64,000 nucleotides of DNA from RUG563 sp045590215 (GCA_045590215.1 JAZNQO010000001.1:43011-107010), one strand, 5' to 3'; shown: positions 33,587 through 42,689, counted from the stretch's first letter. Notes: generated by a model from the letters alone, not told the origin. Translations and numbers: made by a program.

Positions 33587-35656
33587 ATGAAACGTATCTT
33601 TTCCCTGCTGGTAGCAATCATGATGCTTGTTTCCATGTTTGCTGCAACGGCCGTTGCGGAAACGGCTGAACCCATCGTACTGCGGATGGCAACCGGCTAC
33701 AACAATGCCAAGACCGGCTTGTTCTTCGACGCAGGCGTGGCCGGCGAAGGCATCACCCTCGCCGACGGCGTAACCTATCACACCGGCGACCTGAAGCCCA
33801 CCTGGGTGGAAGTGGAAAAAGTGCTGAATGTGAAGTTTGAAAACCTTTATCAGGGCAACAGTGCTTCCGACGAATTCGACTTCTGGAAGGATCGCCTGAA
33901 CGAAGTGGATATGCTCAGCGGCACCGCTGCCAAGCTGTCCGAAGCCGGTGAAGCCGGTTCTGTTGTGAACATTGCCGAATATCTGGATCAGATGCCCAAC
34001 TTCAAGGCTTATCTGGATCAGAACCCCATCGTTCGCCTGTCCATCACCGGTAATGTGGACACCGGTGCCATCTACTTCAGCCCCTACTTTGACGGCGTGA
34101 ACGATATCGAACGTATGCCCCTGATGCGTGTGGACTGGGTGCAGAAGCTGCTGGACGGCGAAGGCGAATTCACGGCCGAAGCTTCCAATAAGCTGGCTGC
34201 TGCTGTGTACACCCCCTATATGCCCACCGAAGGCACTTTGGAAATCGACGTGGTGAACCTGGAAGGCACCGCCGTTGAAAAAGTGACCAAGAACTATGAC
34301 GCTGCCGGCAATATCGTGGCCAAGATGAACGATGCCGGTGAACTGGATGGCGTTGCTGCCGTGAACATGCTGCGTGCCTACATCGACGAAGCTTACAACG
34401 GCTATTACGGCACTGCCCGTTCAAACCTGTTTGTTGGCCAGAACGCTGCCTGGGATGCTGACGAGCTGGTCGCCCTGCTGCGCTGCGTTGTCGCTAACCC
34501 CCAGACCTTGAACGGTACCGATACTGTGCAGGGCCTCTTCTCCCGTGAAGATAACAACAACCAGCGTCGTGTGGATATGTTCCGCTTTGCCGGTGTGCTG
34601 TTTGGCGTGCGCGGTCTGGAATCCCGTCAGGATTTCCTGTGGATCTGCGAAGACGGCGAACTGCATGATGCCCGTCAGGAACTGGATGCCTACAACGCCA
34701 TGGCCAAGATGAACGAAATGGCCCAGGAAGGCCTGATCTCCAAGGCTTTCATCGAAATGCAGGAAGAATCCACCGCCACTTATCTTGAAAACGACCTGGG
34801 CTTTATGCACTATGACTACAACCAGACCCAGACCGTTTATAACAAGACCAAGCTGCAGGAAGGCGAAAAGTACATGGCCGTGATGGTTCCCGTGGCTCAC
34901 TGGTATGACGGCACCAATGCGGACGGCGTTTACATGCGCTTTACCGAGTCCTGGCGTTCTGTGAAGACCGACGGCTGGGGCATCTCCGTTAAGGGCGTGG
35001 AAGGCAGCCCCGAAAAGCTGACCGCTGCTCTCCAGCTGATTGATTATGCTTACAGCCCCGAAGGTATGATCCTGATGAGCTATGGCCCCGATGCGTTCAT
35101 CAAGCAGAATGAAGATGGCTCCTATGTGACCTTCAACTTCAACGGTCAGGAAATGCCCGTGATTGCCGATGCCACCTTCGCAGAACTCTGGGAAAAGGCT
35201 TCCGGCAACTACACCAACTATGCTCGTCAGTTCCTGGGCTCCACCTTGAGCTTCGCCAAGAGCCAGGCCTTTGAATATCAGTGCACTCACGAAGTAGGCA
35301 AGGAAGGCGCAGGCAAGATTTCCACTGCCATCGCTCTGGGCACCATCAAGCATCCTGAACTGGCTATCACTGAAAATCCCTGGTATACCTCCGTGCCCAC
35401 TGTGCTGCCCACCACCAAGAACCAGAACGACGAACTGAAGACCTTCAGCTCCCTGTCTGAACAGTTCAACGCTGCCAAGGGCGGTGCCAATGCTTTCTGC
35501 GACATCATTGCCAGCGGCTTTGTGTTTGAAGGCATGTATGCTCCCGATGAAGCGGTTTCCACCGTGGAGAATACCATGAACGGCATCAGATATCTGGATA
35601 TCAAGCAGGAAGCCTGGGAAAGCCTGCAGGACTATTACGCAGAACTGGCCGAATAA
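33587..35656 (+). CDS. Extracellular solute-binding protein of the pectin importer (no lipobox)
   Basis: A 689-residue LplA/YtcQ-class binding protein, larger than the usual 400-550. The N-terminus MKRIFSLLVAIMMLVSMFAA is a signal peptide with probable cleavage after AVA. There is no Cys in the lipobox position, and no C-terminal membrane helix or cell-wall anchor motif. Body: VLRMATGYNNAKTGL near the start and WRSVKTDGWGISVKGV in the middle, typical of the class. It should capture galacturonan oligosaccharides. In a monoderm cell an unanchored binding protein would be lost, unless another subunit holds it. The messenger is AAAGGAGGAAAAC before ATG. Confidence 0.88.
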   Translation: MKRIFSLLVAIMMLVSMFAATAVAETAEPIVLRMATGYNNAKTGLFFDAGVAGEGITLADGVTYHTGDLKPTWVEVEKVLNVKFENLYQGNSASDEFDFWKDRLNEVDMLSGTAAKLSEAGEAGSVVNIAEYLDQMPNFKAYLDQNPIVRLSITGNVDTGAIYFSPYFDGVNDIERMPLMRVDWVQKLLDGEGEFTAEASNKLAAAVYTPYMPTEGTLEIDVVNLEGTAVEKVTKNYDAAGNIVAKMNDAGELDGVAAVNMLRAYIDEAYNGYYGTARSNLFVGQNAAWDADELVALLRCVVANPQTLNGTDTVQGLFSREDNNNQRRVDMFRFAGVLFGVRGLESRQDFLWICEDGELHDARQELDAYNAMAKMNEMAQEGLISKAFIEMQEESTATYLENDLGFMHYDYNQTQTVYNKTKLQEGEKYMAVMVPVAHWYDGTNADGVYMRFTESWRSVKTDGWGISVKGVEGSPEKLTAALQLIDYAYSPEGMILMSYGPDAFIKQNEDGSYVTFNFNGQEMPVIADATFAELWEKASGNYTNYARQFLGSTLSFAKSQAFEYQCTHEVGKEGAGKISTAIALGTIKHPELAITENPWYTSVPTVLPTTKNQNDELKTFSSLSEQFNAAKGGANAFCDIIASGFVFEGMYAPDEAVSTVENTMNGIRYLDIKQEAWESLQDYYAELAE

Positions 35657-35670
35657 TTGAAACCTTTTTC

Positions 35671-35739
35671 CATGGCGGGGCTTTTGCCCCGTCATGGGCT
35701 CTCATCAGCCCCTCGGACGCCGGGAGGCTGATGAGAGCC
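35671..35739 (+). other. Two intercistronic hairpins after the binding-protein gene
   Basis: First hairpin: CATGGCGGGGC / GCCCCGTCATG with TTTT loop (35671-35697). Second: a perfect 14-base stem GGCTCTCATCAGCC (35697-35710) / GGCTGATGAGAGCC (35726-35739). No T tail follows the second, so full termination is doubtful. They may protect the binding-protein messenger and lower expression of the downstream membrane genes. Confidence 0.6.
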
Positions 35740-35798
35740 AAAGGCAGAAACCAAAGGGATTTTTTCGTTCCTTGGCGGCATACAGGAGGTTAATTTCG

Positions 35799-36389
35799 AT
35801 GTATAAAAAGCAATTGACATGGCAGAAAATACTTTGCTTTGCAGCCCTTGTTGCCTGTGGGCTGGCGTTTTTGTATGCACTGGGCGTTTCGACGGATATG
35901 TATGACGGGCTGTATCATTCCTTGCCGGAAGAACACAAGCTGGATAAGGTGAAGATTCCCGGCTCCGAAGTGTATTATTATTTCCAGCCTTTTAACAGGC
36001 AGCTGCTAAGCTATTCCATTGTGCTGCTGTTGCTTTCGCTGCTGCTTTTCATTACCAATACCCATAAACGCCGCCGCTATTATATCGGAAACGCCGTTTC
36101 CACGTTCGTCTTTGCCGGGGGCGGCGTGGCTTTCAGTGTATGGACGCATCAGCAGATTGAATATTATAAAGGGCTGTTTTTGCAGATTGATTTCGAGGAA
36201 TATCTGGCTTTTGCCACGAAAAAGAGAAGAACCTATATCGATTCCACCTTCTGGTTTGACGCCCATTATGCAGTAATTGCCGTGATTTTGCTGGTTTGTG
36301 TGCTGCTGATTTTGAATTATGTGTGGAAACTGCGGCTGATGCGTGCGGAAAAACGCCTGATCGAAGAAGGAAAGGAAGGGTCCAAATGA
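35799..36389 (+). CDS. Four-helix membrane protein, pectin importer accessory A
   Basis: A 196-residue protein of no family I recognise. Membrane segments lie near 11-31, 69-87, 95-113 and 157-178. An extracytoplasmic loop after the first helix is rich in Tyr, Glu and Lys (GSEVYYYFQPFNRQL), and the C-terminal tail is charged (LRLMRAEKRLIEEGKEGSK). ACAGGAGG gives the start; the stop overlaps the next gene by four bases. The gene sits between the binding protein and the ATPase of the same importer, so an accessory or docking subunit is the inferred role. Confidence 0.7.
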   Translation: MYKKQLTWQKILCFAALVACGLAFLYALGVSTDMYDGLYHSLPEEHKLDKVKIPGSEVYYYFQPFNRQLLSYSIVLLLLSLLLFITNTHKRRRYYIGNAVSTFVFAGGGVAFSVWTHQQIEYYKGLFLQIDFEEYLAFATKKRRTYIDSTFWFDAHYAVIAVILLVCVLLILNYVWKLRLMRAEKRLIEEGKEGSK

Positions 36390-36907
36390 CAATGATGAGC
36401 ATGGAGGAGCAAAGAGCCATCCGGCTGGATAGAATGCGCTTCACCAAGAACACCTTTTCATCCCGGCTTTGCTATCTGGCCATCCTGTTTGACGTGCTTT
36501 TTTTCGTCAGTATTTTTGAATCCGACGTTGGCACATGGTATTATAAAGCCCTGATCGGCATTTCGGTTGTGTATAATCTGGTGTTTATGCTGGTGGTCTT
36601 TTTGGCCTCGGAAGGGGTTAAGAACTATAAAATCAGCTATGGCTATGCGCTGCTGGGGCTGGGTGCGGGGCAGATAGCCCGTATTTTCATTCTGCCAAAG
36701 CTGGCCCATGAAGCCTTGACCAAGAAGCATGACCCCGTGCTGAAAAAAGTGGTGGAGCTGCCGGTGATGGAAAATGGCCAGTTTACATGGGTGATTATTT
36801 GTCTGGCTCTGTCTGCTGTATGCTGCATCGTGGGCGGTGCGGTGGCGGTGCAGCGCAGCCGGAAATTGAGTGCCTATAACGCCATGCTGGCGGAAACTGC
36901 CAAGTAA
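36386..36907 (+). CDS. Four-helix membrane protein, pectin importer accessory B
   Basis: A 173-residue protein with predicted membrane helices near 27-44, 52-73, 83-103 and 135-157. The cytoplasmic N-terminus is charged (RAIRLDRMRFTKNTFSSRL). Not recognised. It overlaps accessory A (ATGA) and lies 12 bases before the ATPase start, so it is translationally linked to the transporter genes. Same inferred role as the neighbouring small membrane proteins. Confidence 0.7.
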   Translation: MTMMSMEEQRAIRLDRMRFTKNTFSSRLCYLAILFDVLFFVSIFESDVGTWYYKALIGISVVYNLVFMLVVFLASEGVKNYKISYGYALLGLGAGQIARIFILPKLAHEALTKKHDPVLKKVVELPVMENGQFTWVIICLALSAVCCIVGGAVAVQRSRKLSAYNAMLAETAK

Positions 36908-36919
36908 AGGAGATGCCTT

Positions 36920-37993
36920 ATGGCCAATATTAGCTTACAGCATCTGGACAAGATCTATGATAATAACGTGCAGGCTGTCTTTGATTTCAATCTGGAAGTG
37001 AAAGACGGTGAATTTATTGTGCTGGTGGGGCCCTCCGGCTGCGGCAAGTCCACCACGCTTCGCATGGTGGCAGGGCTTGAGGATATTTCCGGCGGTCGGC
37101 TTTTGCTGGACGGGGAAGATATCACCGCCGCTCCTGCCAAGGACAGGGATATGGCCATGGTGTTTCAGAACTATGCCCTGTACGGCCATATGACGGTGTA
37201 TGAAAACATGGCCTTCTCCCTCACCCTGCGGAAAGAAGACCCCAACGTGATTCACAAAAAAGTGCTGGCGGCGGCAGAAATACTGGGGCTTACGGATCAA
37301 TTGAACAAAAAGCCCAAGCAGCTTTCCGGCGGTCAGCGGCAGCGTGTGGCCATGGGGCGTGCCATTGTACGCAGCCCGAAAGTGTTCCTGTTTGACGAGC
37401 CGCTGTCCAACCTGGACGCCAAGCTCCGCGGAGCCACCCGGCGTGAAATCCTGCTTTTGCACAAGCGGATGAACGCCACCATGCTCTATGTAACCCACGA
37501 CCAGACGGAAGCCTTGACGCTGGCAGACCGCATTGTGTGCATGTCCATGGGCAGAGTGCAGCAGGTGGGCACGCCGCTGGAGCTTTACGATACCCCGGCT
37601 AATCTGTTTGTGGCCAGCTTCATCGGCCTGCCGCCTATGAATTTCTTCAAAGTGCGAATCGAAGGCGACTGGGCTGTGAACAAATATTTCTCCGTACCGC
37701 TGACGGAACAGGAAAAAGAGCTGCTTGCCTTTTATCAGGGCAAGGAAGTCACGTTGGGCGTGCGGCCTGAAGATGTGGACGAGGATGGCGATGTGCATGT
37801 GAAAGTGTATTCCAATGAAAATTTGGGCATGAACACCTTGGTGCACGGCCGCTTCGGGGACGGAAACGGCGCAGATTCCGCCATCACCTGCAAATTGAGA
37901 GGCTGGTGTGATTATAAGGCCGGCGATCAGATTCAGGTGCAGTTTGTCAAGCGGCATTTCTTCGATAACGAAACCACCAATGCCATCCGCTGA
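36920..37993 (+). CDS. ABC transporter ATP-binding protein (MsmX/UgpC type), pectin locus
   Basis: A 357-residue ATPase with Walker A VGPSGCGKSTT near 38, signature LSGGQRQRV near 135, Walker B FLFDEPLSNLD near 155, the switch THDQTEA and a C-terminal TOBE-type domain. It should energise the LplB/YtcP permeases upstream. RBS AAAGGAGATG. It lies between two pairs of small membrane proteins. A close paralogue is encoded at 42799 in the same locus. Confidence 0.92.
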   Translation: MANISLQHLDKIYDNNVQAVFDFNLEVKDGEFIVLVGPSGCGKSTTLRMVAGLEDISGGRLLLDGEDITAAPAKDRDMAMVFQNYALYGHMTVYENMAFSLTLRKEDPNVIHKKVLAAAEILGLTDQLNKKPKQLSGGQRQRVAMGRAIVRSPKVFLFDEPLSNLDAKLRGATRREILLLHKRMNATMLYVTHDQTEALTLADRIVCMSMGRVQQVGTPLELYDTPANLFVASFIGLPPMNFFKVRIEGDWAVNKYFSVPLTEQEKELLAFYQGKEVTLGVRPEDVDEDGDVHVKVYSNENLGMNTLVHGRFGDGNGADSAITCKLRGWCDYKAGDQIQVQFVKRHFFDNETTNAIR

Positions 37994-38007
37994 ATGGAGG
38001 GAAACTT

Positions 38008-38574
38008 ATGGCAAAGAAAAAGAATCAGCCCGGCGGATTGAAAGAATTCTTCCGCAAACTCATGGTTTCCCTCAAACGGAAGCCCCAAACCATCCCCATG
38101 CTCATTCTGGGCATCGGCTTCCTCTATTATTCCCTGAACATGACTCATATTTCTGATACAACGGCGAAAATTCAGCTGGCAGGCATGGGCCTTTGCGGCT
38201 TTTGCACGATGCTGTTTTCCCTGCTTTCCTTTGTGTGCTTCATGAACGCCTATCCCCACAGGAAAAAGACCAATATTCCCATGCTGGTTTTGATGTTTGT
38301 GATGCTGGGCATCATCTTCTTCTGCGATACCCATTACTCCGCCCAGATCACCAAAGCCATCACAAGGGCGGATCACCCCATCGTGGTGAATGCCGGCACG
38401 GCGTATATTGAAAAGGCCAAGCAGATGCTGATTGTGCACAGGATTATTCTGGCAATTGGTGCCGTAATGACGCTGCTGGTGCCTGTGATGCGCAAGCTCT
38501 TTAAGAAAATCAATACGTCCCTGGAAGTGGAAGATAACGGCCGCATGGACGATATCATCCTTTCGGAAGAGTAA
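38008..38574 (+). CDS. Four-helix membrane protein, pectin importer accessory C
   Basis: A 188-residue protein of unknown family. A basic cytoplasmic N-terminus (AKKKNQPGGLKEFFRKLMV) is followed by membrane helices near 30-45, 57-80, 90-107 and 141-163, and an acidic C-terminus (LEVEDNGRMDDIILSEE). GGAGGGAAAC sets the start 14 bases after the ATPase. The next gene starts two bases after this one ends. The pair C-D mirrors the pair A-B on the other side of the ATPase. Confidence 0.7.
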   Translation: MAKKKNQPGGLKEFFRKLMVSLKRKPQTIPMLILGIGFLYYSLNMTHISDTTAKIQLAGMGLCGFCTMLFSLLSFVCFMNAYPHRKKTNIPMLVLMFVMLGIIFFCDTHYSAQITKAITRADHPIVVNAGTAYIEKAKQMLIVHRIILAIGAVMTLLVPVMRKLFKKINTSLEVEDNGRMDDIILSEE

Positions 38575-38576
38575 GC

Positions 38577-39188
38577 ATGGCCAAGAAAGAACAAAAACAG
38601 CAGCCGGCAAAAAAGGCTGGCTCCGAATATTATCAGCTGCATACTGGGGCTGTGGAAGATCTGGTCACAGCCTCCAAGGAAAACACCCCTCATTATTCCA
38701 AAGAAGAGCTGGATAAATATCGCTCCGGCAAGGTGAAATGGCATTTGCCGGAAGGGGTGAAGGTTTTTCTGATAAAATTCTGGTTCTATGGCGCAGTATG
38801 TTTCTTTGTGTTCATGGGGCTGGGGATGTATCTGGTGAACCAATGGGATATGTTTTTCGTGATGGCTGTGGTGATGGGCATGGTAACAGACCTTTTAATC
38901 AACCATTTCCTGCGCTTCACGGAAAAGCTGCCTGGAGGCAGCCAGAACTGGATGATGGTAACCAAGCGGGGCACGGCCGGGTTTTTGATGAACCTTTTGT
39001 ACGGCTTTGTGTTGACCTTTGCAGTGGTGACAGTTTATAACCTTGTGAACGCCCTGCTTTCCGCAGGGTTTGGAGCGGTGGCGAAAGTAGAGCCCATCCT
39101 CTTTGGCGTTTTTGCCACAGCGGTGGATTTGCTGCTGATTCTCATGAAGCGGACGCTTTTGAAAATCGTTGCCGATGCCAGGAAATAA
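38577..39188 (+). CDS. Four-helix membrane protein, pectin importer accessory D
   Basis: A 203-residue protein of unknown family: a cytoplasmic N-terminal region of about 60 residues (KKEQKQQPAKKAG first), then helices near 65-85, 90-110, 130-155 and 170-195. It starts two bases after accessory C, with GGAAGAG in the preceding gene. It ends 21 bases before the GH28 gene, tying the membrane module to intracellular pectin breakdown. Confidence 0.7.
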   Translation: MAKKEQKQQPAKKAGSEYYQLHTGAVEDLVTASKENTPHYSKEELDKYRSGKVKWHLPEGVKVFLIKFWFYGAVCFFVFMGLGMYLVNQWDMFFVMAVVMGMVTDLLINHFLRFTEKLPGGSQNWMMVTKRGTAGFLMNLLYGFVLTFAVVTVYNLVNALLSAGFGAVAKVEPILFGVFATAVDLLLILMKRTLLKIVADARK

Positions 39189-39209
39189 TTATGATAAGGG
39201 AGAAAAAAC

Positions 39210-40778
39210 ATGATTTCTGCCATTTATGTGGGGGCTACCAGCGCATGCTTTGAGCGCAGCGATGCAATGCCCTATTATGCGCCGGAAAAGTTTGATGTGT
39301 ATCTCGGCGGCGAAAAGCAGTATACGGCGGATACCAATGTGTTTTCCCTTTTTTCGCTTTCGCCTGATACGGAATATCAGCTGACGGTGAAGATGGGCGA
39401 AGAAGAAAATACGCTCATTTTCCATACAGAAAAGGAAACCTGTGCCGTTTCTGTGAAGGATTTCGGTGCCAAGGGCGACGGCCTTTCTGACGATACCGAT
39501 GCCATTCAGGCGGCCATCCATTTTACTCCTAAAGGGGCACGGCTCTATTTCCCGGAGGGAACATATCTTTGCCGTCCGCTGGCTCTGCGCAGCCATATTG
39601 CGTTGGAGCTTTCCGAAAATGCGGTGCTGCTGGGCTGCCCGGACAAGGAAAAATACCCCGTTCTGCCCGGAACCGTTCATGACCTTAACGGCGGCAAGGA
39701 CTGGATGGTGGGTGCCTTTGAAGGGCTGCTGAAACCCATGTATCAATCCCTGATTCATGCGGAATATTGCGAAGATATTGTGATTTGCGGCAAGGGAACC
39801 GTGGACGGAAACGCCCAGAACAGCGTCTTTTGGAAAACATTCCGGGAAGACGAAGTGGCCCGCCCCCGGCTGATGTTTTTCAACAACTGCAAAAACGTGA
39901 CGGTGCATGGGGTGACGGGGAAAAACTCCCCCTCGTGGAACCTGCATCCTTTTTACAGCGAAAATGTTTCCTTTTATGATATGGCGGTGGAGGCTCCCAA
40001 GGACAGCCCCAACACCGATGCTATCGACCCCGAAGCCTGCGTGGGCGTCAACATCATCGGCTGCCGCTTGAGCGTGGGGGACGATTGCATCGCCATCAAA
40101 TCCGGCAAGATTGAATTGTGCCGGGAGCGGTGTCAGGCGGCGTCCCGGCATGTGATCCGCAACTGCCTGATGGCCTTTGGTCATGGGGCGGTGACGTTGG
40201 GCAGCGAAACGGCTTGCGGCGTGAAGGATCTGACGGTGACAAGGTGCTATTTCAACCGGACGGACAGAGGCCTTCGCATCAAAACCCGGCGTGGCCGGGG
40301 CAAGGACTGCGATATTACCGGCATCACCTTTGATAATATCCACATGGAAAATGTGATTACGCCTTTCGTTGTCAACATGTGGTATAATTGCTGTGACCCC
40401 GACCGGTTTTCCGATTATGTGAAGTGCCGCACGCCCTTGCCAGTGGACGAAAGAACGCCTCATCTTGGCACCTTTACTTTCAAAGATATTCACTGCACCG
40501 GCGCAGAAGCGGCGGCCTGTTATATCGATGGCCTGCCGGAAGCTCCCATTGACGAGGTGAATTTCTCTCGTGTGCGCATTGCGTTCAATGAAAAAGCCAA
40601 GCCCTTTGTGCCGGCTATGCAGAACGATGCTGTGCCCCGGTGCAAAATGGGGCTGTATCTGAATAACGTGCGGAAGGTGAATATCGACGATGTGGTGGTG
40701 CAGGGCGCAGAGGGAAAAATCCTGATTTGTGAAAATTGCGGCCAGGTGGAAACCTTTGCCCTGCGGGAGGCGGAATGA
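39210..40778 (+). CDS. Exo-polygalacturonase-like glycoside hydrolase family 28
   Basis: A 522-residue enzyme expected to hydrolyse galacturonan or rhamnogalacturonan oligomers. Residues 1-80 form a fibronectin-III-like domain; the beta-helix starts at VKDFGAKGDGLSDDTDAI (82-99). GH28 catalytic motifs are all visible: NTD (268-270), DD (291-292), GHG (324-326) and RIK (356-358). There is no signal peptide (MISAIYVGATSA), so it works in the cytoplasm. Its stop overlaps the GH105 start. Confidence 0.93.
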   Translation: MISAIYVGATSACFERSDAMPYYAPEKFDVYLGGEKQYTADTNVFSLFSLSPDTEYQLTVKMGEEENTLIFHTEKETCAVSVKDFGAKGDGLSDDTDAIQAAIHFTPKGARLYFPEGTYLCRPLALRSHIALELSENAVLLGCPDKEKYPVLPGTVHDLNGGKDWMVGAFEGLLKPMYQSLIHAEYCEDIVICGKGTVDGNAQNSVFWKTFREDEVARPRLMFFNNCKNVTVHGVTGKNSPSWNLHPFYSENVSFYDMAVEAPKDSPNTDAIDPEACVGVNIIGCRLSVGDDCIAIKSGKIELCRERCQAASRHVIRNCLMAFGHGAVTLGSETACGVKDLTVTRCYFNRTDRGLRIKTRRGRGKDCDITGITFDNIHMENVITPFVVNMWYNCCDPDRFSDYVKCRTPLPVDERTPHLGTFTFKDIHCTGAEAAACYIDGLPEAPIDEVNFSRVRIAFNEKAKPFVPAMQNDAVPRCKMGLYLNNVRKVNIDDVVVQGAEGKILICENCGQVETFALREAE

Positions 40779-41911
40779 TGTACGACAGAATTCAGGATTA
40801 TGTGCTGTATCTCATTGAAAATTCCTCCCCAGAAAAAACGGCATGGAATATCGAGCGTGCCCGGCAAGGCCTCCCTGCCACATGGAATTATATTGACGGG
40901 TGTATGCTGGGCTCCCTGCTGGAAATGACGAAAATCACCGGCGATAAGCGATATGCCGATTTTGTGGAAACCTTTGTGGACAGCTTTGTTGCAGCGGATG
41001 GCAGCATTCGCACCTTCCAGAAGGAAAAGCAGACGCTGGATGATATCAATGAAGGCAAGGTGCTGTTTCCCCTGTATGAAAAAACAGGCAAGGAAAAATA
41101 CCGCCGGGCGGCCAAGACGCTGCAAGCGGCCTTGGAAGGGCAGCCCAGAACCTTTGAAGGCAATTACTGGCATAAGAAAATTTACCCTAACCAAGTGTGG
41201 CTGGATGGCATTTATATGGCGCAGGTGTTCAGGACGCTGTATGAAAAGCAGTTTGGAAATCAGGATTATGCCGATATCGTACAGCAAATTCGCATGGTGC
41301 GCCAGAGGATGTTTGACGAAGAGAAGCGGCTCTATTACCACGGCTATGATGCAAGCCGGGAAGTTTTCTGGGCGGATAAGCAAACTGGGCTTTCCCAAAG
41401 CTTCTGGCTGCGGGCCATGGGCTGGTTTGCGGCGGCTCTTGTGGACATAGCGGAAATATTGCCGGAGGGCGATGAAAAGCAGTATATTGCTTCACTGCTC
41501 AAGGAAATGATGGAAGGGCTGCTGCCCTATCAGGATCAGGAAACCGGGCTGTATTGGCAGGTGGTGGATCAGGGCGGCAGGGAAGGCAATTATCTGGAAA
41601 CCAGCGGCAGCAGCATGATGGCCTATGCCATGCTGAAAGGTGCAAGGCTGCATTTTCTGCCAAAAGAATATGCCGCAAAAGGCAAAAAGACCTTTGACGG
41701 CATTGTGAACAAGTATCTGACCTTTGAAGGAGAAAACCTAGTGCTTTCGGGCATTTGCCTGGTGGCAGGCCTTGGCCCGGAAAGCGACAAGCGCAGGGAC
41801 GGCACCTATGAATATTACATTTCAGAGCCGGTGGTGCAAAACGATGCTAAGGGCGCAGCCCCTTTCGTGATGTGCTATACGGAAATCTGCCGCCTTATTC
41901 CTCAAGGATAA
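40775..41911 (+). CDS. Unsaturated rhamnogalacturonyl/galacturonyl hydrolase, GH105 (YteR/RhiN type)
   Basis: A 378-residue (alpha/alpha)6-barrel enzyme that releases the unsaturated uronic acid left at the end of pectin fragments by lyases. Family marks are WNYIDGCMLGSLLEM near 31, and FWLRAMGWFAAALVDI near 205-220, the equivalent of the GH105 FWARANGW region. No signal peptide. The start overlaps the GH28 stop (ATGATG; 40778 is an alternative). Its 3' end overlaps the convergent araC-type gene by 17 bases. Confidence 0.9.
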   Translation: MMYDRIQDYVLYLIENSSPEKTAWNIERARQGLPATWNYIDGCMLGSLLEMTKITGDKRYADFVETFVDSFVAADGSIRTFQKEKQTLDDINEGKVLFPLYEKTGKEKYRRAAKTLQAALEGQPRTFEGNYWHKKIYPNQVWLDGIYMAQVFRTLYEKQFGNQDYADIVQQIRMVRQRMFDEEKRLYYHGYDASREVFWADKQTGLSQSFWLRAMGWFAAALVDIAEILPEGDEKQYIASLLKEMMEGLLPYQDQETGLYWQVVDQGGREGNYLETSGSSMMAYAMLKGARLHFLPKEYAAKGKKTFDGIVNKYLTFEGENLVLSGICLVAGLGPESDKRRDGTYEYYISEPVVQNDAKGAAPFVMCYTEICRLIPQG

Positions 41912-42689
41912 TCTTCTGGCTGTCGCCGTCTAAAATCTGCTGATTTTTTTCATCCATTTTCAGGCGGTAATATTCCTTGGGGGAAACATCGTATTTCTTC
42001 TTGAACAGCCGGGAGAAATAGAGGGGATTTTTGAAGCCGCTGAGCAGGGCCACTTCCGTGATATTGCCGTTATTGGCGGCGGAGCAGAGCATATCTGCCG
42101 CATTATGCAGGCGCAGGTTGGTCAGGTATTTATGGGGTGTCATGCCCACTTCCTTGCGGAAGAGCTTGCATAAGTGATCGTAGCAATAGGGCATGGTGTG
42201 CAAAAAAGCATCCAGTTCAAAATTGGCATTGGCATAATTTTGTACAATCTTACGTTCAATCTCCCCGGCTACTTTGTTTTTCGGATGGGCAGACTGATTG
42301 GCCGTCATAAACTTGGCAATCAGATTACCATAGGCAGGCAGCAGCAGCGTTCTGCGTTCGGGGTCGCCGTTGAAGAGGTAATAGGCATCGTTGAACAGAT
42401 GCAGGATGGAATGATTGCCGTCGTCTCGTATGATGGTGGGCTCGTTGAAGGCAAGGGCAGCGTTGCTGATGTTCAGATACACATTGGTAAAGCCGCTTTC
42501 GCTGATGTTTTCATGGGGCACATCCGGCGGAATGACCACAATATCCCCGGTGGTGTAGGGCAGCTCCATATGGTCAAAAACAAACCTGCCCGAATCCTTG
42601 GTGCAGTATACCAGCTCCCAGCTTTCATGCTTGTGGCGATTGACGGTGAACGTGATAAAGTGCTTTCCGGCAAAGATAATATCATTCAT
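41895..42689 (-). CDS. AraC family transcriptional regulator of the pectin locus
   Basis: A 264-residue regulator. An N-terminal cupin-like sensing half (HESWELVYCTKDSGRF, VVIPPDVPHEN) is followed by the double-HTH AraC domain from about 165 (EVALLSGFKNPLYFSRLFKK is the second HTH). The sensing half resembles sugar-responsive family members, so galacturonate or an oligomer is a reasonable inducer (inference). It lies between GH105 and the ATPase-kduI-kduD operon, transcribed away from the latter. Confidence 0.88.
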   Translation of the reverse strand: MNDIIFAGKHFITFTVNRHKHESWELVYCTKDSGRFVFDHMELPYTTGDIVVIPPDVPHENISESGFTNVYLNISNAALAFNEPTIIRDDGNHSILHLFNDAYYLFNGDPERRTLLLPAYGNLIAKFMTANQSAHPKNKVAGEIERKIVQNYANANFELDAFLHTMPYCYDHLCKLFRKEVGMTPHKYLTNLRLHNAADMLCSAANNGNITEVALLSGFKNPLYFSRLFKKKYDVSPKEYYRLKMDEKNQQILDGDSQKIILEE

